This document shows positions 23,820 through 35,211 of a stretch of DNA of 64,000 nt, piece by piece. How positions within the stretch are numbered: position 1 is the stretch's first letter; each line of letters opens with the position of its first letter. The translations under genes were made by a program, and so were the position numbers. The stretch is from Annulohypoxylon bovei var. microspora. Lineage: Eukaryota > Ascomycota > Sordariomycetes > Xylariales > Hypoxylaceae. Below the pieces are notes generated by a model. That model was given only the letters and a program-made list of their open reading frames with translations. It was not told where the DNA came from and did no database searches. The stretch covers positions 46,995-110,994 of the forward strand of contig MU405343.1 in assembly GCA_022836615.1 (NCBI GenBank). The letters run 5' to 3'.

Positions 23820-25661
23820 ATGGATTCCGATGACAAAATCGAGTTCTCTGAAGGCGACTTCGGTGCACTTCCCAGAAGCCTTCCTGAGAACTGTGTCGAG
23901 TATCTGCTTTTTGCCTTAGACAACAAGAATGAAGCGCGCAGTCTTCTCTCTGACCTCGAAGACATCCGAAAAGCAGCTATTCAGTTATGTGATAGCATTG
24001 CTAAAGGGTATATATGGCAACGAGACTCCTTCCAATTACGCCTTGAAAGAGACCAGGACCTAGTCTATTTACGTGGGGCTACTGACTATAGCGATTCAGT
24101 CGAGGATGAATGGCTTATAGTCTACTTACTCCGGGAGTTGACGAAATCCTTTCCTAAGCTTTGGGTAAGAATCTTTGATAGTGATGGCGAGTTCCTGCTC
24201 GTTGAGGCAGCTAGCGTATTACCGAAGTGGTTGAGTCCGGAGATAGATGAAAATCGAGCATGGGTCCATGATGGGAAATTTTATATGCTCCCTATGGCAG
24301 CCAGCTCAGGAGAAAAGCGACCGTTATCTTTGCCTGAGGCTGTTAGGTTTATCGAGTCAAGCCCTGATGCTCTAGTGCATTCTACCTTTGTTGAAGCCGA
24401 GGCCTTTTACAGACTGGAAAAATACCCTAAGCACATTACCGATGCGATACACCACTCGCTAGTCACCATACCTAGGAAATTGGCATGTATCCTACATGAA
24501 AGACCTTCTACCATTGCTCCCGCTATCGAATCATTCTATTTACGAGATCCGGTCGCAATGAAATCCCTTACTTCACCACCTGAGGATGTACATTTTCTGC
24601 CTAAGGACTTAGTCACCGTCAGTGTAAAATTTACGAAAGTGCTCTTCGCGCAACTCAAGTCTCAGCGCTTTGCAGCCCCTCCAATGTGGAGCACCGTATT
24701 GGAGACTGCCGAAAAGCAAGCATCCGGTGCAGAGGACGCTCAAAATAGATTGGCTCATTTGGAGATGGGCATGAAAATGACAAGCGGCTTCGAGATGCTT
24801 GCTACTGATGCGGTCAAGAAAGACAATCGCCTGGCGCGCGAGTTTGTTGTGGTTCTTGAGGACGTGGAAGAGGACGGCGCCCAGGCACTCCCGACTGACG
24901 AAGACATAGGTATTTGGGAAGATGCTTATAGGGACGACGATGAATCTTGGTTGGATATCAACTTCGAGCAGTTCGAGAACGAGCTTGAAGGAAATCGTGG
25001 CCCTCAGGAACGATCTAAGGATGGATTTGGTGATTCGTCAGCGCAGGCAAATCTACAAAAAATTGTATCTCGATTTGAGGCCTTCTTAAACGATGAAAAG
25101 GCCGGCATAGACGGTGCCGAGATAGAAGATATGGACGAGGACGATGATATTTCGGACGAGAGTGAAGATAGTGACGACGAGGACAAAGCAGTCAGTTTCG
25201 ATGAAGAGCAATTCTCGAGGATGATGAGAGAGATGATGGGACTTCCAGCTACGCAACCCGGAGATTTGAAGAATGGCCCCGAGCGTTCGAATAATTCTAA
25301 ACCCCGAGGGGCTACAGAAGAAGACGAGGACGAGGATATTAGACAGTTAGCTGCCCAAATGGAAGCTGAGTTGAAAGAATACGGTGCTCTAAAGCTTGAC
25401 CCGGAGCCTGAGCGACGAAATGCAATAGAAGCCGGAAGGGGTATTGATTCCAAGGGCAAAGCGAAGGATGACTCGCCACAAAAAGTTGACGGCGGGGAGG
25501 AAAGTAGCGAGGAGGAAGTTGATGTCGATTACAACCTCGCCAAGAACCTACTTGAAAGCTTCAAGAGCCAAGTTGGAATGGCGGGGCCTGCAGGTAATAT
25601 CTTAGGGATGATGGGCCTACAGCTACCTAGAGACGAAGAGGAGGAGGAGGAAGATGATTAA
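23820..25661 (+). CDS. SGT1/ecdysoneless (ECD) family protein
   Basis: Single-exon 613-aa protein of the SGT1/ecdysoneless family. Metazoan ECD contacts the R2TP chaperone complex and spliceosome proteins; fungal members were described as suppressors of gcr2 (glycolytic transcription). They are unrelated to the Hsp90 co-chaperone of the same name. The conserved N-terminal half (about 10-420) includes LPENCVEYLLFAL, DEWLIVYLLRELTK and PKLWVRIFDSDGEFLLVEAA. The C-terminal part is very acidic (about 365-500), with a further Asp/Glu cluster at the extreme end. The start ATG at 23820 fits the family N-terminus. The function in this organism is inferred from family only. Confidence 0.88.
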   Translation: MDSDDKIEFSEGDFGALPRSLPENCVEYLLFALDNKNEARSLLSDLEDIRKAAIQLCDSIAKGYIWQRDSFQLRLERDQDLVYLRGATDYSDSVEDEWLIVYLLRELTKSFPKLWVRIFDSDGEFLLVEAASVLPKWLSPEIDENRAWVHDGKFYMLPMAASSGEKRPLSLPEAVRFIESSPDALVHSTFVEAEAFYRLEKYPKHITDAIHHSLVTIPRKLACILHERPSTIAPAIESFYLRDPVAMKSLTSPPEDVHFLPKDLVTVSVKFTKVLFAQLKSQRFAAPPMWSTVLETAEKQASGAEDAQNRLAHLEMGMKMTSGFEMLATDAVKKDNRLAREFVVVLEDVEEDGAQALPTDEDIGIWEDAYRDDDESWLDINFEQFENELEGNRGPQERSKDGFGDSSAQANLQKIVSRFEAFLNDEKAGIDGAEIEDMDEDDDISDESEDSDDEDKAVSFDEEQFSRMMREMMGLPATQPGDLKNGPERSNNSKPRGATEEDEDEDIRQLAAQMEAELKEYGALKLDPEPERRNAIEAGRGIDSKGKAKDDSPQKVDGGEESSEEEVDVDYNLAKNLLESFKSQVGMAGPAGNILGMMGLQLPRDEEEEEEDD

Positions 25662-26276
25662 AAGCATATCTAGGGTATATAGTCGTCATCTACAAGAAAA
25701 TATCAGTACTAGGTATATATAAGACAACCTTGATGAGAAGACATGCCTATTAGTACATACTACTATGTGCTGAGAAAAGGGGTCATACATAATACCTACA
25801 ATGTAGGTATGTGGACGGACTATGTACCTTCGTACATCTAGGTACAAGGTACGGCATCATAAATTAGATATGTACCTAGGTACATTCAAGTACGTACCTA
25901 TAACTCTGACTATGTAGGTCTAAGCCACACCGTTCCGGGTTCTTTCAAACCCCACTACGCAACACCGACGCGACGTCACTGGGTCCTTCTAAATTCCGTG
26001 GCAGTTGGTAGAATAGCTGGAGACGTGAGATCTTCAAAGTCGTTCCTGGATCTAGCCTTTAGCTACTTTTACTTTTATTTCTGTAGCCTCGCACCTCGTA
26101 CGCGTCCGTTATATGGATTGAGGCGTTACCCTTGTGATGTCTTAAAATAAGAAACGTTATATCAATTCCTAACGTATTGCGGCTCGCGACATCGTTGAAA
26201 AGATCCTGTTGTCATTGTAGGTGGTAGACAGGGTAGCAGAGACAAGATTTTACAACCACGCATACGCAAGACGAGC
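25662..26276. other. Intergenic with dense GTAC/CCTAGG palindromes
   Basis: No gene. The interval 25790-25920 is unusually rich in short palindromic GTAC, CCTAGG and TAGGTA words, including TACCTAGGTA at 25873-25882. The rest is presumably the promoter of the AAA ATPase gene. Confidence 0.6.
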
Positions 26277-28803
26277 ATGTGGCCCAGCAGCAACGTTTCT
26301 AGCCTCCAAAAAACATACGATGAGGCCTATCTAAAATGCTCGACAGCAGTTTATTATGAGAGCCAAGTATGTACATGTTGCGGTCAACAAATCACAAACT
26401 CGACCAAACTAACTTTTTGATCGCGTGTCTAGGGAAATGAGAAAGAGGCGATGCTATGTTGGAAGAACGCCCTCGACCAGATTCGCCAGAACCCGACGAA
26501 CAAGAGACAGGGCACTTATTCGCCCAAATCCGAGACCGAACGTGCCTTACTGGAGAGTTTAAGGGAGTTAGAGGTCCAGTGCAAGGAGAGAATTGATCTC
26601 CTGGAAGCCCTTAGGATATCTCGAGAGGATGACCCGTCGTTCCAGTTTAGTCAGTCGAGCGTCGGGACTGAAGCCAGTGCAGATGGCCGGTTAAACACAA
26701 ACACACCAGAAAGAGGCTGGATTGGCGATGGAACAATACCTGCCATAACATATACAGAGTTATCTAAACCGCCGCTCCCCAAACGGCCGTCTTTCCTTTC
26801 TAGAAGCTCGTCGGAACAGGCAATAGTGGGACTCCGCAGTGCCATGATGGATCAAGATTCATCGTCATCAGCAACAAGACCGCCGTCGCTTCCCCCTTAC
26901 GGTGCATCTGTTCCGAGGAGGAGATCCTCGAGATCGCCTAGCCCAGAAAAGCATACTATGAGAACGACACTACGGTCGGGTAAACAAGACAAATCCTCCA
27001 AAACGCACCGACACACACCAGCCAAAATAAGCAAAGGTCCAGGAGCCAGTAAGGCCGCGACGTTAGCTTGGAGTAGTCTCGAAAGGGGAGCCTCTGCAGA
27101 GGTAACTGATTCACCGTCTAGATACACTGAGCCACGACGATCCTACGAGCAGGTGCGAAAGAGTTCCTCGTCAACTCCTAGGCACTGGGATAGTCACACG
27201 AGAAGACTAATAGCTCCTCCGGACGCCTCAACTTCAGCTACCCGCTCTAGCCCTGAGTCTTCGATGCGAAATTTGGCTGACTGCTCATCTCCTACTCCAT
27301 CATCCCTCGCCCTTGGCGCTGCCTCAAGTGCCCTAGGCACACTGGCCATCCAAGAACGGGATGAACCTAGTCCTACCGCAATTCGAATAGAACGAAGGTC
27401 AACACCTAAGAAAAGCACTGGTTCAAGTTTCGATGAACCGAATAGTGTAGCTGCTCGAGGTCCCGGATCTCTTGAGGCCACCCTTAGGACGAATTCTAAG
27501 GAGGGTTCAGTCAGGAGAAAACCTGTAGAACGTAGCAGAGTGTTCGAGCCTAACAGCGCTAGGAAACGGGTGGGCCAGCAGACATCTGACCATGATGGAA
27601 GAGATGAACTATCATCTAGCGATGAGCAAGTCAGAGCAAGCTCTTCTAGCCGAAAACTTAAAGGCAAGCAGAAAGAGACACTCGTGACATCTGACGTAGA
27701 GGATCGATCCTCAGCAGATTCAATTACAGAAGAAGGGGAAAAGACGAAAAACGAATGGGAAAGTAGGAAAAAGGCGATACTGAAGAATTTACCGCCAGGT
27801 ATCGACGAAAGCGCCGCAAAGGCAATATTCAACGAAATCGTAGTGCATGGCGATGAAGTCCATTGGAGTGATGTTGCCGGTCTGGAGATTGCGAAAAACG
27901 CATTGAGAGAGGCAGTGGTATATCCCTTCCTACGGCCGGACTTATTCATGGGTCTACGTGAACCAGCTAGGGGAATGCTGCTCTTTGGGCCACCCGGAAC
28001 AGGGAAAACGATGCTGGCTCGTGCCGTCGCAACAGAATCGAAATCTACCTTCTTTTCTATCTCAGCGAGTAGCCTAACTAGCAAATACCTCGGTGAATCC
28101 GAGAAGCTGGTGCGTGCCTTATTTGCGTTGGCGAAGGTGATGGCACCGAGCATCATATTCGTTGATGAGATAGACTCGCTTCTCTCTCAACGCACTGGGT
28201 CTGGGGAGCACGAAGCTACTAGGAGAATCAAGACCGAATTTCTCATCCAGTGGAGCGACTTACAGCGAGCCGCAGCAGGCCGCGAGAACAGTAACGGGTC
28301 GAATAAAGAGCGAGGCGACCCGAATCGGGTGCTTGTGTTAGCAGCCACCAATTTACCTTGGGCGATTGACGAAGCAGCAAGGCGGAGATTTGTGAGACGA
28401 CAGTATATCCCCCTACCCGAGGCGGAGACCAGGGCTACTCAGTTGAAGACATTACTTGGTCAACAGAAGCATAGTCTCACGGACACCGATATCACAGAGT
28501 TGGTGGACCTCACAGATGGTAAGAATGATGTAAATCTGCATACTATATATATGAAGTGGTGCTAACCAATCTCTCTACCTAGGTTTCTCTGGCTCAGACA
28601 TCACCGCATTAGCCAAAGACGCAGCAATGGGTCCCCTCCGTGCATTAGGCGAGGCTCTTCTCCATATGACAATGGATCAAATTCGGCCCATCGAACTTGT
28701 AGACTTCAAGGCTAGTCTTGGGATGATCCGCCCGTCCGTGAGCAAGGAAGGGTTGAAGGAATACGAGGACTGGGCAAGGAGATTTGGGGAGCGTGGCGGG
28801 TGA
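26277..28803 (+). CDS. AAA ATPase of the spastin/katanin/Vps4 (Sap1/Yta6-like) clade with N-terminal MIT-like region
   Basis: Meiotic-clade AAA ATPase, resembling yeast Sap1/Yta6 and animal spastin/fidgetin, some of which sever microtubules while others remodel membrane-associated complexes. Three exons, 26277-26366, 26433-28518 and 28583-28803, give 799 codons (798 aa). The N-terminal helices (about 1-80), beginning QKTYDEAYLKCSTAVYYE, look like a MIT domain. A long Ser/Pro/Arg-rich disordered linker covers about 100-430. The AAA core starts near VHWSDVAGLE with Walker A GPPGTGKT (about 549-556) and Walker B IIFVDEID (about 602-609), followed by VLAATNLPWAIDEAARRRF with the arginine fingers. 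The last exon completes the helical lid (GFSGSDITALAKDAAMGPLR) and a Vps4-type C-terminus. The exact orthologue is uncertain. Confidence 0.92.
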
Positions 28804-29162
28804 AATCTTTCCACCGTTGAATTAACCCAATAGAATTGGGTTTTGCCCGGCGATAGACTTGGACCGAATATTGGCGGCGTTCAAGGAATTGGAGGGGCGA
28901 CGGGTTGACATACGATACCTAGGATCAGATATCCCGTTCAATATGAATTATGTCGCGACGCACTGCCCTTCAAATAGTATGGGTCGTTCAGATCCGTAAT
29001 TGTACATATGTATGTATGTTACATGCGAGTGATTGGGTATATACAGATTGCCGCACGGCATTGGATTCGCGTTCTGCTACCTGGGTCGGCATGGATAACA
29101 TGACGAGCCCGGGATTCTCACTCTCATTCGTGAGCACTTTTTACTATAGTAGATTCGTGGTT
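28804..29162. other. Intergenic between two convergent genes
   Basis: 3' flanks of the AAA ATPase and uS17m genes. No other feature. Confidence 0.6.
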
Positions 29163-29772
29163 TCAGTCAACATCGTGTTGCGTGGTAGCTTCAGCAGGTT
29201 GTACGGGAGTTATGCCGAGCTTGCGATATCTTCGCGCGGCCTGCCTCGCATCCACATGGAGTATTTCCGCATCCGTTATCGCAGTTTGTACCTCCTTCCA
29301 AAAAGCTCTCCGCTCGTCCTTAGCAGCTCTTTTAGCTGCTACCTCGGCCAACCTCTCTTCTACCGTGGGGATAGGCGGCCGCTCATCGATGGGGTCGCCG
29401 AACGGTGCTACAATGTGCTTAATGACGTGGCGCACGTGTTGTGATACCCTCCAGCTTGGTGTTATGGCTACTATATCACCTTGTCGGAGAGAGTTGCGCG
29501 GATCGTGGACTAGCTTGAATCGTGGCTCTTTGAAATACTATAGTAAGAAGAGAAGTTGGGAATTAGCTATGATCCATCGAATGTTTTCTCGTAGAAGAAT
29601 ATGACGGTTTTCTAGGCTAACTAACCTTCTGGACCCTCGGCTCCCATCGAAATCCTCCTAGCTTGACCTTCACGGTCTTGTCCATTAGGCCAGCTGATAC
29701 CACGACGCCGAGCATCTCCTTGGCTACCTGTCGCGTGGTATTGGCGACGGCCGCCACAGCTTCGGTTGCCAT
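29163..29772 (-). CDS. MRPS17: Mitochondrial small ribosomal subunit protein uS17m
   Basis: Homologue of bacterial S17, a 16S/15S rRNA-binding protein of the mitochondrial small subunit. Two exons on the minus strand, 29626-29772 and 29163-29537, give 174 codons (173 aa). The S17 OB-fold core is seen as LGVVVSAGLMDKTVKVKLGG and, after the intron, FKEPRFKLVHDPRNSLRQGD followed by VAITPSWRVS. The C-terminal extension (about 95-173), rich in Ala/Glu/Arg, is typical of fungal mitochondrial versions. The donor GTTAGT and acceptor ctatag keep phase 0. Confidence 0.92.
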
Positions 29773-31035
29773 TTCTTTTTTCTCGATCCGGTCTCGTGCT
29801 TAAATTCCTAAGTTCCCACTGTCCAACATTAACTTCACTATTTCTTTGGTACTCATCCAAAAGTTTGCGATGCAAGAGCTGCAAATGTTCACGGTCCAAT
29901 TGGGTGCTATACCGACGGGGAAAATAATTCTGCCGGCGCTATCGATAGAGTTTCACCGACCCACTCCCGGATACTTTAAAACAACGGCCTACGGAGGGCG
30001 CACTATGGCCATACGCACCTATGTACTAGGTACTGTATGTAGTATGTAGGTATTTCTCGCTTTAATACCTAAGACTTAAGTACATACCAATACATACCCC
30101 GGTCCTTCGATATTCTTAGGATAACTATATATTCATCTCTTTATATTTTAAGTAACTAATATCAACCTTCTAAGATCCATTTTATCAATAAACTCCGAGT
30201 AGAAAATGTGTACTTAGGTAATTTGATGATCTTAGGCGTAAGGACGGAATAATCCCGTAGCCTGTACTGCGACAGGGGCAAGAAGCACAATGATTTTCGT
30301 TCACTGTCTACATGTAGGTACCCGCGTCCATATCTGTATGGAACTGGCGATATCATCACTCCTATCGCTTCGAGGAGAACATAAGCTAGGGCCAACGACT
30401 CATCCACACACAAAATGATCTCTTCCATCTGGCTAGACCGGTCCTTAGCAACAACCAAGTCGTATCTTCTAGAACACCTCCAAGATATCTAAGGAGTCCT
30501 AGAATCAGTCCGGAGCTCTCCTATGGGGAAAGTATTTCGGCATCCCGGTTGGACAACGACACTAGCCAGGTATTCTATGTGCAAACTAGTTTGGATACTG
30601 CGGTAACATAGTAAGCGAGCTGAAACCACCTCACCTTTCGTGGATCTCTAACTGGGAAAAAAACTCGCCTCGACTTACTAGAACCTAAAACTGCGCATAT
30701 GCAAGACTTCAGTCAGTGCTACTATATGTACGAATACCTACTAGGGCCATGGAGGATCGACAATTCTCAAGTCAAGCTGAAAGAAAGGTATACTTCGTCA
30801 GCCAGTGATACCATAGACGACGCCTTTGACATGAATTACCTGCCTGATCTGTGTAGTCATTCATATGAGCAGCTTAAAGCTATCTTCATGATTTCAGGAT
30901 GCCTTTACAACCTCGGTTCTAATAAACAGCAGCTACCCCTCAGGGTATCTAGAGAGTATTAAAGCCCACGGGAGCCGCTAACCAAGGGCCATCAACATCT
31001 CAAGAATATCCAGCCTCGAAACTTCAAGCCCGAGT
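29773..31035. other. Intergenic, 1.26 kb
   Basis: No supported gene. Holds the uS17m promoter on the left and the lysozyme promoter on the right. TAGGTA/TACCTA words are frequent near 30000-30110. Small ORFs (30162-30458, 30699-30962) show no family signal. Confidence 0.55.
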
Positions 31036-31872
31036 ATGATGAGGATGATGTCGCTTATTACCATGTTTATCTGTTTAGGAAGCCTTGCACTTGCGGCTGT
31101 CCCCGGGTTTGATATTTCTCATTACCAATTGAACATGGATTTTGCGGCGGCCTATAGTTCCGGGGCGCGTTTCGTTATTATCAAGGTGATTCCGAAGTTT
31201 GAATATAAAACTGTTCATAGAAAATAACTAATAAGCATCAACTAGGCCACCGAGGGCACCTCCTATATAGACCCGAGTTTCAGCACCCACTATACCGGTG
31301 CCACAAACGCCGGTCTCTTCCGCGGTGGCTACCATTTTGCGCAGCCCGACTCTTCCTCCGGCACGGCGCAGGCCAACTATTTCCTAGCACACGGCGGTGA
31401 CTGGTCGGGAGACGGTATGACACTCCCGGGCATGTTGGACCTAGAAGGCGACTGCGCGGGTCTCTCGACAAGTGCTATGGTCTCGTGGATTCAGGACTTC
31501 AGTATCACTTATTACGACAAGACGGGACGGTACCCCCTTCTGTATACAAACCCATCGTGGTGGACCAGCTGCACCGCTGGCTCTAGTGCTTTTGTCGACA
31601 CAAACCCCCTCGTCCTCGCTCGATACAGTAGCAGTGCCGGCACTCCTCCCGGCGGCTGGCCGTACTATACTATTTGGCAGTTTAACGATGCGTACCAGTA
31701 CGGTGGCGACTCGGATACGTTCAATGGAGAATGTAAGTGGGCGTTAGTAGTCATTCTCTACTAACAACTCTGGCCCCTGAATCGCAGCCCGAACCTTCTT
31801 TATGCTTGGCGATAAGTCTAGCTGACCTATGGTATTGCAGTGTCTGCATTGCAGAAGTTAGCCAGTGGCTGA
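31036..31872 (+). CDS. Secreted GH25 lysozyme (N,O-diacetylmuramidase, Chalaropsis type)
   Basis: Glycoside hydrolase family 25 enzyme that cleaves the MurNAc-GlcNAc bond of bacterial peptidoglycan. Three exons, 31036-31185, 31246-31732 and 31841-31872, give 223 codons (222 aa), the expected size. A signal peptide covers about residues 1-21, with cleavage near LALAA-VPG. Strand 1 carries the catalytic-site motif FDISHYQ (Asp26), and MLDLEGD (about Asp113 and Glu115) is the DxE motif of the family. The TIM-barrel continues through FRGGYHFAQPDSS, YPLLYTNPSWW and YYTIWQFNDAY. The last exon adds only ten residues, ending ALQKLASG. Fungal GH25 genes are often regarded as ancient acquisitions from bacteria; the two introns here show the gene is adapted to the fungus. 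Likely role: antibacterial competition or feeding on bacterial walls. Confidence 0.92.
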
Positions 31873-32786
31873 CTGGCCTGATTCCGAATAGTATATTCGT
31901 GAACACTAGTGGCTTGGTGGCAAGTAAAGGCCGGATTTCATATTTATTTTTGCCCTCGGTACTTCTCAGGTAGTTCTTATATCTGTTAACTTCTACTCTG
32001 ATGCTGCCTATATTATACCATAGGTTGACATTGTAACACTTCATAGAATTAAAGCCTCGAATACTTAGCAGCTGCGACTTGAAATATTGCGGAATATTCC
32101 ATTATATATCGAATCAATACATACCTACACAGAAGCATCCTTGGCTCCGGATTTCTAATAACTAAGAGATATCATTGACTTGGATAAACACAGTACTAGA
32201 TCATCCGTAGTATGATACTGAATCCATGGCACATGACTTATGGTAAGGGATGATAGAGGTATAGGTGTCTACTATAGTATCCAAGCCCCCGATAGGTCCC
32301 GGCCAAATATCAACGTATAATTTTTGGGACCATGAAAATCATCCCTTTATTTCATATCTAACTATATATTTCGGGCGGTTTGTTTTCCACGCGCTTAAAC
32401 GAGAATAAACAAACAAAAAAGTATTGCAATTAATATGTGAAGTCATGATTGCCGTAAGACCTGATCTGTTAAAAAATAAATATGATCATTGTATTAAATT
32501 ACAGAGCAGGGGAGCTTGAATAACGAAGCCCAGTTGAAAGCATCTATTAGTGGGTGGTTTCTGGAGATACTATGTGTATTGAGGTATCACATGCCTGCAC
32601 GGCGTAGCTAAGGCAACTGATGGTCTTGAAAATATTGAGTCATAGTACACTGTTGAAGGTGTCGTGATAGCTCGGCTTATCCACGCCTTATCCTCGGGAT
32701 GTCTCGCCCATGATGACTCATGAGACGACAATCGAGCACATGAGTTATATATCCAAACTATCGTCGTCGATACATATAAACAGAAC
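31873..32786. other. Intergenic between lysozyme gene and tRNA
   Basis: AT-rich, no ORF with support, no repeat recognised. Confidence 0.5.
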
Positions 32787-32870
32787 GGTGTCTTGGAGAA
32801 GTGGTTAACTCACTCCCTTTGGGCTTAGGCATAATGGGAGAGGTCAGGGGTTCGAACCCCCTAGGCGCCC
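32787..32870 (+). tRNA. tRNA, probably Pro (UGG), with an 11-nt intron
   Basis: The sequence folds as a cloverleaf. The acceptor stem pairs GGTGTCT (32787-32793) with AGGCGCC (32863-32869), allowing G-U pairs, with discriminator C. The D stem is GAG/CTC with a loop containing the usual GG. The anticodon stem CTCCC/GGGAG (32813-32817 / 32836-32840) and the T arm AGGGG-TTCGAAC-CCCCT follow. The 18-nt anticodon loop fits a 7-nt loop with anticodon TGG (32820-32822) plus an 11-nt intron after position 37 (32824-32834). A T run at 32876-32882 is a Pol III terminator. Anticodon identity depends on this intron placement; a tRNA pseudogene is possible. Confidence 0.72.
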
Positions 32871-35211
32871 TTCAATTTTTTTCCCTTTTTCTCAACTTCT
32901 AAGCAATTCCAAACATTTGTTTAACTACAACAGCCACCCATAATACATCACACTTGATAATCTATTTTCCAATCTCTTTTTTTAATACCATCGAAAATTC
33001 CTTCTAACGCTTCTATGGACACCTTTCCTTCACAAGCGTACTACACACTCAAAAACATTTAGATTTCCTGCAGGGGGGTATCTAAACCGAAATATTTACT
33101 TCATTTGATCAAGGGTGTTTTTTTCTCTCTCTACATGTACCACATATTGCCCTCGTGTTCTCTACCCGTGTATTCTACCTGGCAGGTATCTTGTAATCAT
33201 ACTTTGGGTACTATTCTTCTACATCTGTAGTCCCGTGGTATATTCGACGTAAAGGTAAATTCATTACGCAGCCTTATCTTTATTATACCGTGTTTATTCG
33301 TATGTCGGGTATCAGCACCCTAAAGGTCAACTTGAACTTCAGGCTTGGAGCAGTCCATGTTATTAGTCGTCCGGAGCTTAGTTCTCCTACTGTTCTACAA
33401 TCCTAGAACATTTATATCTCTTGGGAGAAACATCATGATGGATGCTAATTATTAAATAACTACTGGGAGTGTATTTGCCTCGGATGGCAAGTACGCATAT
33501 GGCCATATTCTTAATTGTTTAGCTGTGGTTCTCACTGAGTAGAACGGCAGGAAATCCAAGACTCATTCTTCACTTACAGGTGGAATTCACAATATTTGTG
33601 ATACATCAATAGCGATGCGTGCACTGAATGTAACCAGCATTGGCCTGTACCCATGGATGCTCTACTAAATAAATGATATTAATTACTAGGTAGGCTAATG
33701 ACAACGTCTGAAAGCAACAACACCAAGCCCCTGTCCTGATAACTGGCAGGTTCGGTTAAGCGTAGTCATTTTAAGGGGATATTTCGGAGTACCTACCTGC
33801 TCAGTTTACTTTCGTCACTAATATCAAGATTGCTAATTAATCTAGGTAATCAATCTCAACTTCTCACTTTCTTCTTTCCCCCTTTCATTCCCCCTTTTCT
33901 CCACTTAGTCATACTCGCCCCCCTAATTAGCGGAAAATAACTGCCCCATTCTAATATACCATTACATGAATACCTACATAGCTACTAGGCCTACAGCTAC
34001 TTACTTAGGCATACAAGAATATTCGGGAATAACTATTCTAAATTGGATTTATATGTGGAATGACAGATTAAAAGGCTTCGCTAAGACGGGGTTCGCACCA
34101 CTGTCGGATGACTGCAGATAAAGTTGGTCCGTTGAGTTTCTCCGAAATCCTCTACCATAGGTAGGAACTGAGGCAATAGGATAAGAGCTGAGTAAGACTA
34201 ATAACTCCTTCGGTAATTAATGCAAGTTTAAGCAGTTGAATCCTTGTCCCTCCGATTCTAACGGCTGCTTCGGAGACTGTGAGATAAGCCTTGGCTTTCT
34301 TTCCTTCTATGTATTTTCGGTGAACTTTTATCTCGAAAAGGAAATGTTTGATGGAATGGGATCGGAACGGATGGTCCCACTTATGCTTGTTCTTAAATCG
34401 AGCCTCGAATTAGGTATATCTGCAGATGTTAATAGTGGGGTGTGGAGGATAAGCGAGGGGTAGGTGTGGATGTGGATTATATGATTTATGTAGGTAGTTT
34501 ATGCACTTTATGTAGTAAAGAGCATCCATTGTACGGGAAGTAAACCTTGTTGCAACCAATCATGTTAATTAGTGGAGATGGTGGATACGGTGCCTGACCG
34601 GAGTTGTCGGAGACAAAAATCTTCTCCACATGGAAACGACCCATCTCGAGTTTGCTTTTTTCAACATTTCTTTTCACTTTAATCATCCGTCCCGTCCCTA
34701 CCCCCCGCCCAATACAATAGTCAGCATTGAGCAGACTCAGACATCATATTCTCGTAATATCTTTTTACCATTCAATACCGTTTACTACTAATTGCTTGTG
34801 GCGTGCTATTATCTGCTAACAAACTTTGTTGAGAATCAATTCGCATTTATCTCCGTCCTCTCACTCCTCACAAATCCAACAATGCCTACAACAGCGGAAT
34901 ACCGCAACGCAAAACGTCCTCGTAAGTTCGAAATTTGCTTTTTTTAATGCTGCCCGATATAAGAAGAGACAAGAAGCAAGACCCCTTCGGTCATTCCACC
35001 TATCGCCTATAGGTAGCTCCGAGCTGTCCCCCTCAGCCGCACGCCTTACTCTTTATTACTTGCCCACACCGCTTTAGAACGGCTTCCGTCAAAGGAAACC
35101 GTTGTGGCCATTAAGATCCTAGATCCGTGACCTACAGCACTTGCGAGTGCGATTTTCTACTCTGTTCTGTCTCAGCGACACCAATAACTAGAACTGGCGT
35201 ATCTAATATCA
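32871..35211. other. Long intergenic region upstream of NEP1
   Basis: No full gene recognised over 2.3 kb. It is AT-rich with pyrimidine-rich patches (33845-33905). Near the right end a spliced 30-codon mini-ORF (34882-35130) can be read just upstream of NEP1; see findings. Confidence 0.5.
34882..35130 (+). other. Possible spliced mini-ORF (30 codons) upstream of NEP1
   Basis: An ATG at 34882 opens 40 nt ending at a strong GTAAGT donor (34922). A plausible acceptor (ctttag, ending 35077) continues the frame to a TGA at 35128-35130, 81 nt before the NEP1 ATG. The second half reads ETVVAIKILDP, which resembles the ATP-binding lysine strand of protein kinases. It may be an upstream ORF in a spliced NEP1 leader, or a relic. 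Confidence 0.3.

Noticed and set aside
27194..28156. 320-codon minus-strand ORF
   Set aside because: Lies opposite the AAA ATPase exon, which has clear Walker motifs; an antisense shadow.
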